In this document: in pieces, positions 1 through 7,801 of the stretch
How positions within the stretch are numbered: position 1 is the stretch's first letter
Layout: each line of letters opens with the position of its first letter
DNA from: Candidatus Fluviicola riflensis
GTDB lineage: Bacteria > Bacteroidota > Bacteroidia > Flavobacteriales_D > Crocinitomicaceae
Reading direction: 5' to 3'
NCBI GenBank assembly: GCA_002243285.1
Contig: CP022585.1
Span: 3,708,641 to 3,772,640 of the forward strand
DNA: 64,000 bases
Position numbers and translations under genes: made by a program
The notes under the pieces: generated by a model
The model's database searches: none
What the model was told of the DNA's origin: nothing
Seen by the model: the letters and a program-made list of their open reading frames with translations, nothing else

Positions 1-254
1 TCCCATTATCAGAATTTGCCCGGTTGACGGGCCGCAGCCTTTCAACTTTTAAGCGCGATTTTTCGCAAGTCTTTGAAGATCCACCCGAAAAGTGGCTGCG
101 TAAAAAACGGCTAGCAGAGGCACATACCTTGCTAAAACTGAAAAAACACAAACCTTCGGATGTATACCTCCATGTCGGGTTTGAGAATTTCTCTCATTTT
201 TCAACGGCATTCAAACGCGAGTTTGGGTATAATCCTTCTACTGTGGGGAGGTAA
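1..254 (+). CDS. AraC-family transcriptional regulator, C-terminal fragment (runs off window edge)
   Basis: The reading frame is open from base 3 to the stop at 252-254, and the gene begins before the window. The 83 visible residues are the double helix-turn-helix end of an AraC/XylS regulator: a first helix-turn-helix (SEFARLTGRSLSTFKRDF), a linker helix, then a second (DVYLHVGFENFSHFSTAFKR) followed by the usual family ending FGYNPST. Such proteins bind promoter DNA as transcription activators. The effector-binding N-terminal domain lies outside the window, so neither ligand nor target can be given. Confidence 0.85.
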   Translation, partial: PLSEFARLTGRSLSTFKRDFSQVFEDPPEKWLRKKRLAEAHTLLKLKKHKPSDVYLHVGFENFSHFSTAFKREFGYNPSTVGR

Positions 255-329
255 AAAGAGAAATCTCCACGATTCCACCACAAAACCAATGAGAATAAAA
301 ATGGAGTCTATTTCTAAACTCCTTCCCTG

Positions 330-381
330 TTGGTCAGCTCAAAGCAGACTCAAACACTGACTCTTCGGCACCAAAATCGCT
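330..381 (-). pseudogene. Decayed tRNA-Gln 3'-half fragment, copy A
   Basis: Read on the minus strand this begins at the anticodon loop (GATTTTGGTGCCGAAGAGTC) and ends GAGCTGACCAAC. It resembles the second half of the tRNA-Gln gene at 511-583 but has no D arm and no 5' acceptor strand, so it cannot make a tRNA. Its last 20 bases are closer to copy B (420-471) than to the intact gene. Confidence 0.6.
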
Positions 382-386
382 CATAA

Positions 387-416
387 CAAAAAAGGAGCTC
401 TTTCGTACTCCTTTTC
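387..416 (-). terminator. Rho-independent-type hairpin between tRNA fragments
   Basis: Bases 390-397 (AAAAGGAG) pair with 408-415 (CTCCTTTT), giving an 8-bp stem with an A/T-rich base. It sits directly 3' (minus sense) of tRNA fragment B, in the same relative place as the hairpin behind the intact tRNA-Gln gene. Confidence 0.55.
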
Positions 417-419
417 TTG

Positions 420-471
420 TTGGTCAGCCTCAGGCAGACTCGAACCTAGACTTTTCGGTACCAAAAACCAC
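420..471 (-). pseudogene. Decayed tRNA-Gln 3'-half fragment, copy B
   Basis: On the minus strand the fragment reads GGTTTTTGGTACCGAAAAGT, then CTAGGTTCGAG. It matches the anticodon arm and the 5' half of the T arm of the intact tRNA-Gln at 511-583 with about one mismatch in 30 bases, then diverges into a different 3' end (…GGCTGACCAA). The 5' half is missing, so it is not a functional tRNA. Confidence 0.65.
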
Positions 472-479
472 TAAACATA

Positions 480-509
480 AAAAAGCTCCTCATTTCTGAG
501 AAGCTTTTT
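480..509 (-). terminator. Terminator downstream of tRNA-Gln
   Basis: Bases 480-487 (AAAAAGCT) pair with 502-509 (AGCTTTTT), with inner pairing CTCA/TGAG. It lies immediately 3' of the tRNA-Gln gene on the minus strand and ends in a U tract in that direction. Confidence 0.65.
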
Positions 510-510
510 G

Positions 511-583
511 TTGGCCCACTAGGGCTCGAACCTAGACTCTTCGGTACCAAAAACCGACGTGTTGCCAGTTACACCATGGGCCA
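511..583 (-). tRNA. tRNA-Gln (anticodon TTG)
   Basis: The minus strand folds as a complete cloverleaf. The acceptor stem is TGGCCCA (583-577) with TGGGCCA (518-512), the D stem is GTGT/ACAC, the anticodon stem TCGGT/ACCGA encloses loop TTTTGGT, and the T stem is CTAGG/CCTAG. The anticodon TTG reads CAA (and CAG by wobble) glutamine codons. The 3' CCA is not encoded; the next bases are CAA. Two partial copies lie just downstream at 420-471 and 330-381. Confidence 0.95.
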
Positions 584-708
584 ATTCAACTGTCTACCCA
601 CCTGATAGACGGGTGCAAATATATAACTTTCAATTATAAAGTCACAAAGTGAGCCGCTTTTTTTTGAAAAAAAATCCTAACCGGCTAATTTTCAAATTCA
701 AGCAGTTT

Positions 709-1386
709 TCACCAACTGCTCCACACTACTTTCAGGTGGCTTCTTTTCTTCCGGATACGATAATAATGGCTACTTACCAAGCTATTGGGTAGCAATTGCG
801 CTAAAAAATGATCAATTCTCGAAAACCGGCGAAGCGAAAGTTTTGGAACTAATTTCGAGATCATCGGTGAAAACACGTACACTTTTTTGACTTCAAAAAC
901 TTCCAATCCATAATCCAGCACTTCTTTTTTGAGGCGATTTACCGAAAAATATGTTCGTGAACGGTTTGTGAACCGGGTGTTGGTAATCGTGAGCTGGATT
1001 TCAACGAGTGGATTGGCGTGTTGTGCGATGTAATGCAAGACTTCTTTGTACGAATCCGGATCTTCCATTACTTGCGTCAGAACGATGAAGTCGTAACCGG
1101 AAATTGAGCAGTCGAGGAGTTTTTCATAAGAAATTGTCACGTTTCGCAAGGAATTGCGCTCATTCCCGATACGCACCTGTTCTTCCTGTACGTCAATTCC
1201 CTTTACTTCCGAAAAATTGATCAATCCCAATGGAATAACAACGTTACCTTTGCCGCAACCAACTTCCAAAATACGAACGACTTTTCCTTTTTTACGCTGC
1301 TTGCTGATCGTGGTATAAAGCCATTGCAACCGTTCATACTCGCAAGGCCAGTTAACATATTCGGTGTACCTGTCAATTTGGTTCAT
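709..1386 (-). CDS. Class I SAM-dependent methyltransferase
   Basis: A 225-residue protein with a Rossmann-type methyltransferase core. The SAM-binding motif I is EVGCGKGN at about residues 41-48, followed by the acidic motif II strand (KGIDVQ) and a later strand before VLTQVMED. The last ~90 residues are basic and have no clear family signature. The substrate cannot be told from sequence; small-molecule, lipid or protein targets are all possible. It stands alone, between the tRNA-Gln gene and a 420-base gap, and is divergent from the DUF2723 gene. Confidence 0.75.
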   Translation of the reverse strand: MNQIDRYTEYVNWPCEYERLQWLYTTISKQRKKGKVVRILEVGCGKGNVVIPLGLINFSEVKGIDVQEEQVRIGNERNSLRNVTISYEKLLDCSISGYDFIVLTQVMEDPDSYKEVLHYIAQHANPLVEIQLTITNTRFTNRSRTYFSVNRLKKEVLDYGLEVFEVKKVYVFSPMISKLVPKLSLRRFSRIDHFLAQLLPNSLVSSHYYRIRKKRSHLKVVWSSW

Positions 1387-1806
1387 GGGTTTTATTTGAT
1401 CCGTTATAGTTACTCACGACGATGTAAATAGTTGCCTGAAAGGTCGATTTTCGACCAACACCTCAGATGCTATATTTTTTTGCCACAGATTACTCAGATG
1501 AACACAGATCGAGTATGTCATCACATTCTTTGATATGTCCGTCGAAGGGTTAATATCTGTGAAAATCCGTACCACCGTGTCAGTCTCAGGATGATCTGTG
1601 GCCAAAACATTTTAGGTTGTATTTTGGTGGAACTCTATGGTTTTAACACCATATCCTAAAATCAAAACACGTTTTTCACGTTAAGTGAACAACTATTCAT
1701 CCCGAAATAGCGTATTAAATGTTGAAATGACACCAATTCGATAAAACGAACCGATCATTTCAAGCAATATATTTTTAATTTCGCAGTGAAACATTTAGAC
1801 AAAAAC
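1387..1806. other. Intergenic gap (420 bases) between divergent genes
   Basis: No convincing gene is present. A short minus-strand frame at 1414-1605 encodes the HLSNLWQKN-type peptide that arises from a common kind of non-coding intergenic sequence (cacagattactcagatgaacacagat near 1486-1511). The only functional signal recognised is the promoter box at 1776-1783. Confidence 0.6.
1776..1783 (+). promoter_or_regulatory. Bacteroidota -7 box TAATTTCG upstream of the DUF2723 gene
   Basis: TAATTTCG fits the TAnnTTTG consensus with one change. A transcription start a few bases downstream would fall on the GTG at 1786, which argues for translation starting at the ATG at 1807. Confidence 0.5.
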
Positions 1807-4800
1807 ATGAATTACAACAAACTCAACAATCTTGTTGGCTGGTTCGTATTCCTTATCGCTGCCACCGTATACTTAATTACGTTGGAAGACACCGTGAGTC
1901 TTTGGGACTGCGGGGAATATATTACAGCAGCCTATAAATTGGAAGTAGGTCACCCTCCGGGAGCGCCGTTATTTATGATCTTAGGAAGAATTTTCTCGTT
2001 CTTCGCTGAACCGGAAATGGTGGCAGTTTGGATCAATCGTGTGTCGGCCCTCAGTAGTGCATTCACGATTTTGTTCATGTTTTGGTCTATCACCATGCTG
2101 GCCAAAAAGATCATTCAACGCAATGGCCGCGAGTTTACAAAGGCAGATCAGATCGCCGTACTCGCCAGTGGAATTGTAGGTGGATTGGCTTATACATTCA
2201 GTGATTCATTTTGGTTCTCAGCCGTTGAGGGTGAGGTTTACGCCATGTCATCGTTGTTTACCGCCGTTATTTTCTGGGCTATCCTGAAATGGGACGCCGA
2301 AATGATCGCTATCAAACACGCTGAACTCAATCCCGACAGAAGCCCGATGCGCTGGATGATCATCATCATGTTCCTCTTCGGATTGGCAATCGGGGTCCAT
2401 CTTCTTGGACTACTTGCTGTTCCAGCGATCGCTTACATTATCTACTTTAATATCTGGGAAGACAAAGTCGATTTCAAAGGCATTTTCCTTACCGGAATCC
2501 TTGCGCTCGTAGTGCTTGTGTTTATCCAGGAAGGTGTGATCCCGGGAACTATTGCGTTGGCTTCCAGCTTCGAAGTTGCGTTCGTTAACTCATTCGGATT
2601 ACCGTTCTTTTCGGGAACCATTTTCTTCTTCGCTCTTGTAATTGCATTGGTGATCTGGGGATTGCGTTACGCTAACCGAAAAGGAAAACCAATTGTAAGC
2701 ACCATTGTCTGGAGTTTTGTGATGTTGATCATCGGTTACGGCTCGTTTGCAACTATAGTAATCCGTTCAAATGCCAACACACCATTGGATGAAAATGACC
2801 CTGAAAACCTTGTAACACTTCACGCTTATCTGAAACGTGAGCAATACGGTAGCTGGCCTATTTTGTACGGTCCATACTGGAACTCCAATCAATCTGATCC
2901 GTCAACTTTTGCTGATCAGGCTCCGTTCTACTTGCGCCGGTTTGTGGTTGAAAAAGGCGGAAACGATTTCAAAGCGTTTAAAGACGAAAAAGCGGCACGC
3001 AAGTTTGCTGCTGAAATGGGTAGCGGAACCGAAGTAGTAGAAAAATACTTCTCTACGAATGAAAATATCCGTAAAAACAGTAGCGCCAATGCCAAGTATG
3101 AAGAAAACACCATCTTCCCAAGGATGTTCTTCAATACCGAACCCGCAAAAATTCAAGGCTATAAAAAATGGTCGGGTTATGAGGATGAACCGGGTGATGG
3201 ATCAGACGGATTGCGTTTGCCGACTATGAAAGAAAACCTGACGTATTTCTTCAGCTACCAGGTCAACTGGATGTACTGGCGTTATTTCATGTGGAATTTC
3301 TCGGGCCGTCAAAACGATATCCAGGGACATGGCGACGATATGCGCGGAAACTGGATCTCCGGTTTCTCAGCTATTGACAATCCACGTCTCGGAAACCAGG
3401 AAATGGCCCCGACCTACACCACTGAAAATGAAGGACACAACCGTTTCTTCCTCCTGCCATTGGTATTGGGCTTAATCGGTATGATCTTCCATTTCTACCG
3501 CGCACCGAAAGATGCTTTTGTGGTATTGTTGACCTTCCTGTTTACCGGTTTGATGATCGTTATCTATCTGAATCAAAAACCGCTGGAACCACGTGAACGT
3601 GATTATGCTTACGCAGCTTCGTTCTACGCCTTTGCGATCTGGATAGGAATCAGCGTACTCGCCTTATACGATGTTTACAAAAACTTCGCGAAGAAAGACT
3701 GGCGTGTGATGGGCTTTGTAGCCATGTCAGGTACATTGTTGTTTGCATTCCTTGCCGTTTTCGGTGGAATTTCAACGTTCATAACATGGATCATGGTGTT
3801 GGCGATTGCCGCAGTATTGATGGGACTGTTCTTCGTGCTCCGAAAAGCTGTTCCGAATCAAAGTGCCGGCGCCGGACTCATTGGTGTTGTCACAGTGCTG
3901 ATCCCGATCTTAATGGCTCAGCAGGGATGGGATGATCACGACAGAAGCAACAAATCTTCTGCGCATGACCTGGCTTACAATTACCTCATGTCTTGTGCTA
4001 CCAACAGTATCATCTTCACCGCCGGTGACAACGATACATTCCCGCTTTGGTACTTGCAGGAAGTTGAAGGAAAACGTACCGATGTGCGTGTGTGTAACCT
4101 GAGTTTGATGCAAACTGACTGGTACACCGAACAAATGATGATGAAAGCATACGATTCGGATCCGCTTCCGATCAATTTCCGTGAAGATCAGATTCTGATG
4201 TACGCCGGAAGTACCGACCAGGTATTGTTCCTTCCTTCGTATGAACTGGCACGAAACGGGATCAAACAGGAAAAACTGAAAGCATTATTCGAAACCAAGT
4301 TAAAAAACAACAAGGTCGAATTCGCCAAGGCTTATGACATGTACAAACAAATTGCTACAGGTGTTCTTGGAACATTGAAAGCAAAAGATCCGGCTTCGGA
4401 TGTACGTTTACAGGAAATCAAACAACGCTTCACCGTTTCGGCAGATTCTGCCAACTTTGAAATTGTTGACGGAATGACCAACGGAATCCTGGAAGTATTC
4501 TCGGGCTACAGCGGTGGAATGATCGAAGGTGACCAACAAGCCTTGCAACAATTGCAGGAAGTCATTCAGACATGGGAAACCAACTGGGATTTCTTGCCAT
4601 TGAAAGATGCGCTTGATTTTGTACGTGATGATAACAACATGATCGAAAACGGCAAAATGATGTTGCGTGTGTTCCCTTCACGAGGATTCATTCTTCCAAT
4701 CAACGCTTCGAATGCTGTGAGCTCAGAAATCATTACTGCCAAACAAAAAGGCGAATGTGAAAAAGACATGCGCTTCTCCATCGATGCACAATATCTGTCG

Positions 4801-5931
4801 AAAGAACAAGTGATGATCTTGGATGTATTGGCCAACAACGATTGGAAACGTGCGGTTTATTTCTCAAGCCCTGCTGGATCTGAAGTAGCCATGTCTCTAT
4901 TGCAAACCGGACACTTACAACAAAACGGTATGGCATGGGAAGTTTCTCCGATTCGTTCCCGCGACGGGATCAACGGTGATCGCATGTACAAACACCTGAT
5001 GGAAACGTATTCGTACGGTAAAATGTCTGATCCGGATGTATTGACAGATTATTATGCTCGTCGTCAGACAAGCCAGTTCCGTTCGCAGTTTGCACAATTG
5101 GCCGATTATTACCTGAACAGAGCAATGCAGGAAGAGCAAAACAAAGTTCAATACACAATGATCGCGAAAAACATGCGTGCCGGTGGCGAATCACAACGCG
5201 CCGATTCATTGCTCAACACCTTGAATGGTGCTGACGAACGTATCCGTGATTACAAACAACGCGCGATCAAACTGGTCAACCGTTCACTTGCTGTAATGCC
5301 TTTGGACAATGTGATCGACTATGGTGAGCCGCAAGGTTCCAAACGTAAGATCAAAGGTCCTGACGGAACAGAATATGTAGCTTACCAGGATGGAACAGTG
5401 CATGATTATGTAACCATGCTTTACAGGGCAGGTGACAAAAAAGGTGCTGAAAAATTAGGAATGGAAGTGGCAGATGACATCGAAAGTATCATCAATTTCT
5501 TCCTGAACAGCGATCCTGATCGTGCCGGAAGAAACATCGAAGACTTCTCCAGCGCTGTTTCCAATTATATGACGCTTTACACCATTGTAAATGATCCTGA
5601 GTTGGGTTCGCCGAACAGCAAACTTACTTCTCGTGTAAACAAAATGGTTGACAAGCTTTACGGATCAGAACTTCCGAAATTGTACAAAGCATTGCAGGAA
5701 GCTGCAACTAAAAACGGCGAATCGCTGAGAAGAGGAACAGATGGCTATTACACCAACTATTACTTCACGGTTCAGGGTACAATGGATGGAATCGGTATAG
5801 AACGCGGCATAATTGAGGCTCCAATGCCCGTTGGCCCGCAACCAACACAACCAGGTGCTCCAATGCCTAACCAGGAAATGGTTCTTCCTGAGGACAGTCA
5901 ACCGGGGCCTTCAGATTCGGTTAACGGATAA
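1807..5931 (+). CDS. DUF2723 family integral membrane protein (GT-C type, TMEM260-like)
   Basis: A 1,374-residue multi-pass membrane protein. The first membrane segment (residues ~10-25) is followed by an acidic loop motif, WDCGEYI at 33-39, typical of DUF2723 (PF11028) and of GT-C glycosyltransferases, which use lipid-linked sugar donors. About a dozen hydrophobic segments fill the first ~730 residues; the C-terminal ~640 residues are soluble with helical, TPR-like stretches and a Pro/Gln-rich tail. The eukaryotic relative TMEM260 is a protein O-mannosyltransferase, so a role in glycosylating exported proteins is a reasonable inference but unproven here. ATG 1807 was chosen over GTG 1786 because of the promoter position. 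The NodB gene follows after 6 bases and is probably co-transcribed. Confidence 0.85.
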   Translation: MNYNKLNNLVGWFVFLIAATVYLITLEDTVSLWDCGEYITAAYKLEVGHPPGAPLFMILGRIFSFFAEPEMVAVWINRVSALSSAFTILFMFWSITMLAKKIIQRNGREFTKADQIAVLASGIVGGLAYTFSDSFWFSAVEGEVYAMSSLFTAVIFWAILKWDAEMIAIKHAELNPDRSPMRWMIIIMFLFGLAIGVHLLGLLAVPAIAYIIYFNIWEDKVDFKGIFLTGILALVVLVFIQEGVIPGTIALASSFEVAFVNSFGLPFFSGTIFFFALVIALVIWGLRYANRKGKPIVSTIVWSFVMLIIGYGSFATIVIRSNANTPLDENDPENLVTLHAYLKREQYGSWPILYGPYWNSNQSDPSTFADQAPFYLRRFVVEKGGNDFKAFKDEKAARKFAAEMGSGTEVVEKYFSTNENIRKNSSANAKYEENTIFPRMFFNTEPAKIQGYKKWSGYEDEPGDGSDGLRLPTMKENLTYFFSYQVNWMYWRYFMWNFSGRQNDIQGHGDDMRGNWISGFSAIDNPRLGNQEMAPTYTTENEGHNRFFLLPLVLGLIGMIFHFYRAPKDAFVVLLTFLFTGLMIVIYLNQKPLEPRERDYAYAASFYAFAIWIGISVLALYDVYKNFAKKDWRVMGFVAMSGTLLFAFLAVFGGISTFITWIMVLAIAAVLMGLFFVLRKAVPNQSAGAGLIGVVTVLIPILMAQQGWDDHDRSNKSSAHDLAYNYLMSCATNSIIFTAGDNDTFPLWYLQEVEGKRTDVRVCNLSLMQTDWYTEQMMMKAYDSDPLPINFREDQILMYAGSTDQVLFLPSYELARNGIKQEKLKALFETKLKNNKVEFAKAYDMYKQIATGVLGTLKAKDPASDVRLQEIKQRFTVSADSANFEIVDGMTNGILEVFSGYSGGMIEGDQQALQQLQEVIQTWETNWDFLPLKDALDFVRDDNNMIENGKMMLRVFPSRGFILPINASNAVSSEIITAKQKGECEKDMRFSIDAQYLSKEQVMILDVLANNDWKRAVYFSSPAGSEVAMSLLQTGHLQQNGMAWEVSPIRSRDGINGDRMYKHLMETYSYGKMSDPDVLTDYYARRQTSQFRSQFAQLADYYLNRAMQEEQNKVQYTMIAKNMRAGGESQRADSLLNTLNGADERIRDYKQRAIKLVNRSLAVMPLDNVIDYGEPQGSKRKIKGPDGTEYVAYQDGTVHDYVTMLYRAGDKKGAEKLGMEVADDIESIINFFLNSDPDRAGRNIEDFSSAVSNYMTLYTIVNDPELGSPNSKLTSRVNKMVDKLYGSELPKLYKALQEAATKNGESLRRGTDGYYTNYYFTVQGTMDGIGIERGIIEAPMPVGPQPTQPGAPMPNQEMVLPEDSQPGPSDSVNG

Positions 5932-5937
5932 GTATTA

Positions 5938-6567
5938 ATGCTTCGGCTTTTCAGACCTCCACGATGGATTGATTGGGTTTACCCGTCATGCACGTGGAGG
6001 TTTGTTGTTTCTGACAATACCGTTTTCCTGACTTTCGACGACGGGCCACATCCTGACATCACGCCTTTTGTACTGGAACAACTCGTGAAATTCAACATGA
6101 AAGCTACGTTCTTTTGTGTAGGGGAAAATATGGTGCGTTATCCTGAGCTGGTCAACGCGATCTTAGAACAAGGCCATCGCATCGGGAATCATACCATGCG
6201 GCACACAAAAGGAACTTCGGTAACTAATGAAGAATACCTGCAATCTGTTCAGGATTTTGACCGGAACTTTCAAACCGGATTGTTTCGTCCGCCTTATGGC
6301 AAAATGCGTGTGTCGCAACGCAGACAGATGAAGCAACGATTCCGGATCATTATGTGGTCGTGGCTTTCGTATGACTACGACACTACCGTTTCGGTGCAAA
6401 CGATCTTAAAACGCGCCGGAAAGATCAAAAAAGGAGATATTATCGTTTTGCACGACAACCCAAAGATTACAGAACGTCAAAAAGAATTGTTGCCACTGTT
6501 TTTACAGCTTCTTCAACAGAAAAATTTAAAGTCAGCTGTTATACCGTTTTCAGTTTCGGACGTTTGA
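5938..6567 (+). CDS. Polysaccharide deacetylase, NodB/CE4 family
   Basis: A 209-residue carbohydrate esterase family 4 enzyme, expected to remove N-acetyl groups from peptidoglycan or another amino-sugar polymer. The catalytic and metal-binding motifs are all present: TFDDGP at 32-37, HTMRH (His85 and His89), RPPYGKM, WSWLSYDYD and the closing IVLHDN. It has no clear signal peptide, only a short basic and hydrophobic N-terminus. It begins 6 bases after the DUF2723 gene. Its 3' end overlaps the convergent DUF2480 gene by 29 bases. Confidence 0.88.
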   Translation: MLRLFRPPRWIDWVYPSCTWRFVVSDNTVFLTFDDGPHPDITPFVLEQLVKFNMKATFFCVGENMVRYPELVNAILEQGHRIGNHTMRHTKGTSVTNEEYLQSVQDFDRNFQTGLFRPPYGKMRVSQRRQMKQRFRIIMWSWLSYDYDTTVSVQTILKRAGKIKKGDIIVLHDNPKITERQKELLPLFLQLLQQKNLKSAVIPFSVSDV

Positions 6568-7060
6568 AAATCGGAACAGTTGAACAAGGTTCGCCGTACA
6601 TGATAGAAGAACACACCGGTTGAACGCGTTGTAAAAACAATGACATCACCGCTTCCGGATTCGGAAGTTCAGAACAGCCTTTGATGATCAGTTTTCCATC
6701 CTTAAAATCTTCCGGATCAAGCGCCTGAATGGCATGCGTCATCGCCATTTGTTTCGCATCTTGTAATGAACCGACAGTAATGGTTTTCGCAATACCAATC
6801 AATTTGGAAGAAACGATCATAAACGCCCATGAGGGCAAAATCGCGTCTACGGTACAATGGAGATACACATGCTTATCGATATAAACGCTCCAATCATGTG
6901 CAGACAAGAAATCCCTGAACTCTTTTTCTTTCAGGATCAAACCGTTCCACAATCGCGGAGCAAAGTCAAATTCGCTCATTTCGGCTGCTGCCGGCAAATA
7001 ATCTGCCAGATCTACAGCCAGTAAACCACTATTCTGTACCCTGTTTACAATTTCTTCCAT
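6539..7060 (-). CDS. DUF2480 family protein
   Basis: A 173-residue soluble protein of the DUF2480 family, which is essentially restricted to Bacteroidota. The N-terminus (MEEIVNRVQNSGLLAVDLAD) and the central HCTVDAILPSWAFM segment are typical. There is one conserved-looking Cys near residue 69 and a C-terminal region with more Cys residues (CSELP, QPVCSS, GEPCST). The function is unknown. A promoter box ends 4 bases before the ATG, so the mRNA looks leaderless. Confidence 0.75.
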   Translation of the reverse strand: MEEIVNRVQNSGLLAVDLADYLPAAAEMSEFDFAPRLWNGLILKEKEFRDFLSAHDWSVYIDKHVYLHCTVDAILPSWAFMIVSSKLIGIAKTITVGSLQDAKQMAMTHAIQALDPEDFKDGKLIIKGCSELPNPEAVMSLFLQRVQPVCSSIMYGEPCSTVPIFKRPKLKTV

Positions 7061-7064
7061 CTTA

Positions 7065-7072
7065 CAAAAATA
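7065..7072 (-). promoter_or_regulatory. -7 box TATTTTTG for the DUF2480 gene
   Basis: A perfect TAnnTTTG match on the minus strand with only 4 bases (7061-7064) between it and the start codon at 7060, predicting a transcript starting at or beside the ATG. Confidence 0.65.
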
Positions 7073-7200
7073 CAGGTAAATTCAGAATGAGAAACAGGAA
7101 CAGAATGATGTTTTGATCCACCGGAATAGCTATACAGGCTATTTCAGATAAAAACATCACTCTTTAACATTTTTTTGTTGTTTTCCGTACTTCCAGCGCG

Positions 7201-7208
7201 TACTTTTG
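7201..7208 (+). promoter_or_regulatory. -7 box TACTTTTG for the HMA-type lipoprotein gene
   Basis: A perfect TAnnTTTG match 20 bases before the ATG at 7229. It rules out the upstream TTG at 7175 as a start. Confidence 0.6.
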
Positions 7209-7228
7209 AGTGTTCGAAACCCATAATC

Positions 7229-7771
7229 ATGAAAACAGCATCTTACTTCCTAATCGCAATGCTCTTTGTCATAAGCGCTTGTGGCGAATCCGGCAAAAAG
7301 AAAATCATTTCTGTCGAGAAAAAAGAAGTACTCAAACAACCCATTCAGGTAATGGCGAATCGCCAACTATCAATCGAAGTTGAAGGCATGAGCTGTGAAC
7401 ATGCGTGTGGTGGTGCAATCCGAATGGCGTTGAAAGAAACTGGAGCTGTAGATCGCTGTTCGTTTGATTTTAAGACAGATCGTGCAAAAAACACCGCGTT
7501 TATCACTTTCGATAAAGACAAAATTTCGGCTGACAAGATCATTTCGATCATCGAAAAAGTCAATGACAACCAATTCACCACTTCAAAAGCCACTACAAAA
7601 ACCCTTGAAAAGGCTGATGAAGCAGCAACTACACCTGCTCCCACAAAAGAAACTTCTTCAAAACCTGCCCGTACTTCCGCTAAGGAAATAAGTGAATACG
7701 TTCCGGAGGAAGATCACTCTTTTGAATTCCCCAACCTTCTTGAGCTTTTTTCGAACCTCGTTTCGCTTTAA
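7229..7771 (+). CDS. Lipoprotein with a heavy-metal-associated (HMA-like) domain
   Basis: A 180-residue protein with a lipoprotein signal peptide ending in lipobox ISAC (Cys18), so the mature form is membrane-anchored outside the cytoplasm. Residues ~45-115 form a ferredoxin-like HMA domain (QLSIEVEGMSCEHACGGAIR…), with metal-ligand cysteines Cys56 and Cys60 spaced CX3C rather than the classical CX2C. A Thr/Ala/Lys/Pro-rich linker follows, then an acidic tail. A role in binding copper or another soft metal in the periplasm is inferred from the fold. The start is set by the -7 box at 7201-7208. Confidence 0.72.
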   Translation: MKTASYFLIAMLFVISACGESGKKKIISVEKKEVLKQPIQVMANRQLSIEVEGMSCEHACGGAIRMALKETGAVDRCSFDFKTDRAKNTAFITFDKDKISADKIISIIEKVNDNQFTTSKATTKTLEKADEAATTPAPTKETSSKPARTSAKEISEYVPEEDHSFEFPNLLELFSNLVSL

Positions 7772-7789
7772 CGGAAGGCAGAAACTTCG

Positions 7790-7797
7790 TAGCTTTG
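7790..7797 (+). promoter_or_regulatory. -7 box TAGCTTTG for the alpha/beta hydrolase gene
   Basis: A perfect TAnnTTTG match; 4 bases (CGGC) separate it from the ATG at 7802, which predicts a leaderless transcript. Confidence 0.65.
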
Positions 7798-7801
7798 CGG
7801 C

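Noticed and set aside
330-471. Fragments A and B considered as functional tRNA genes
   Set aside because: They lack the D arm and 5' acceptor strand and cannot fold into a cloverleaf.
1414-1605. 63-residue minus-strand frame containing HLSNLWQKN
   Set aside because: Product of a common type of non-coding intergenic sequence; no start context, no domain.
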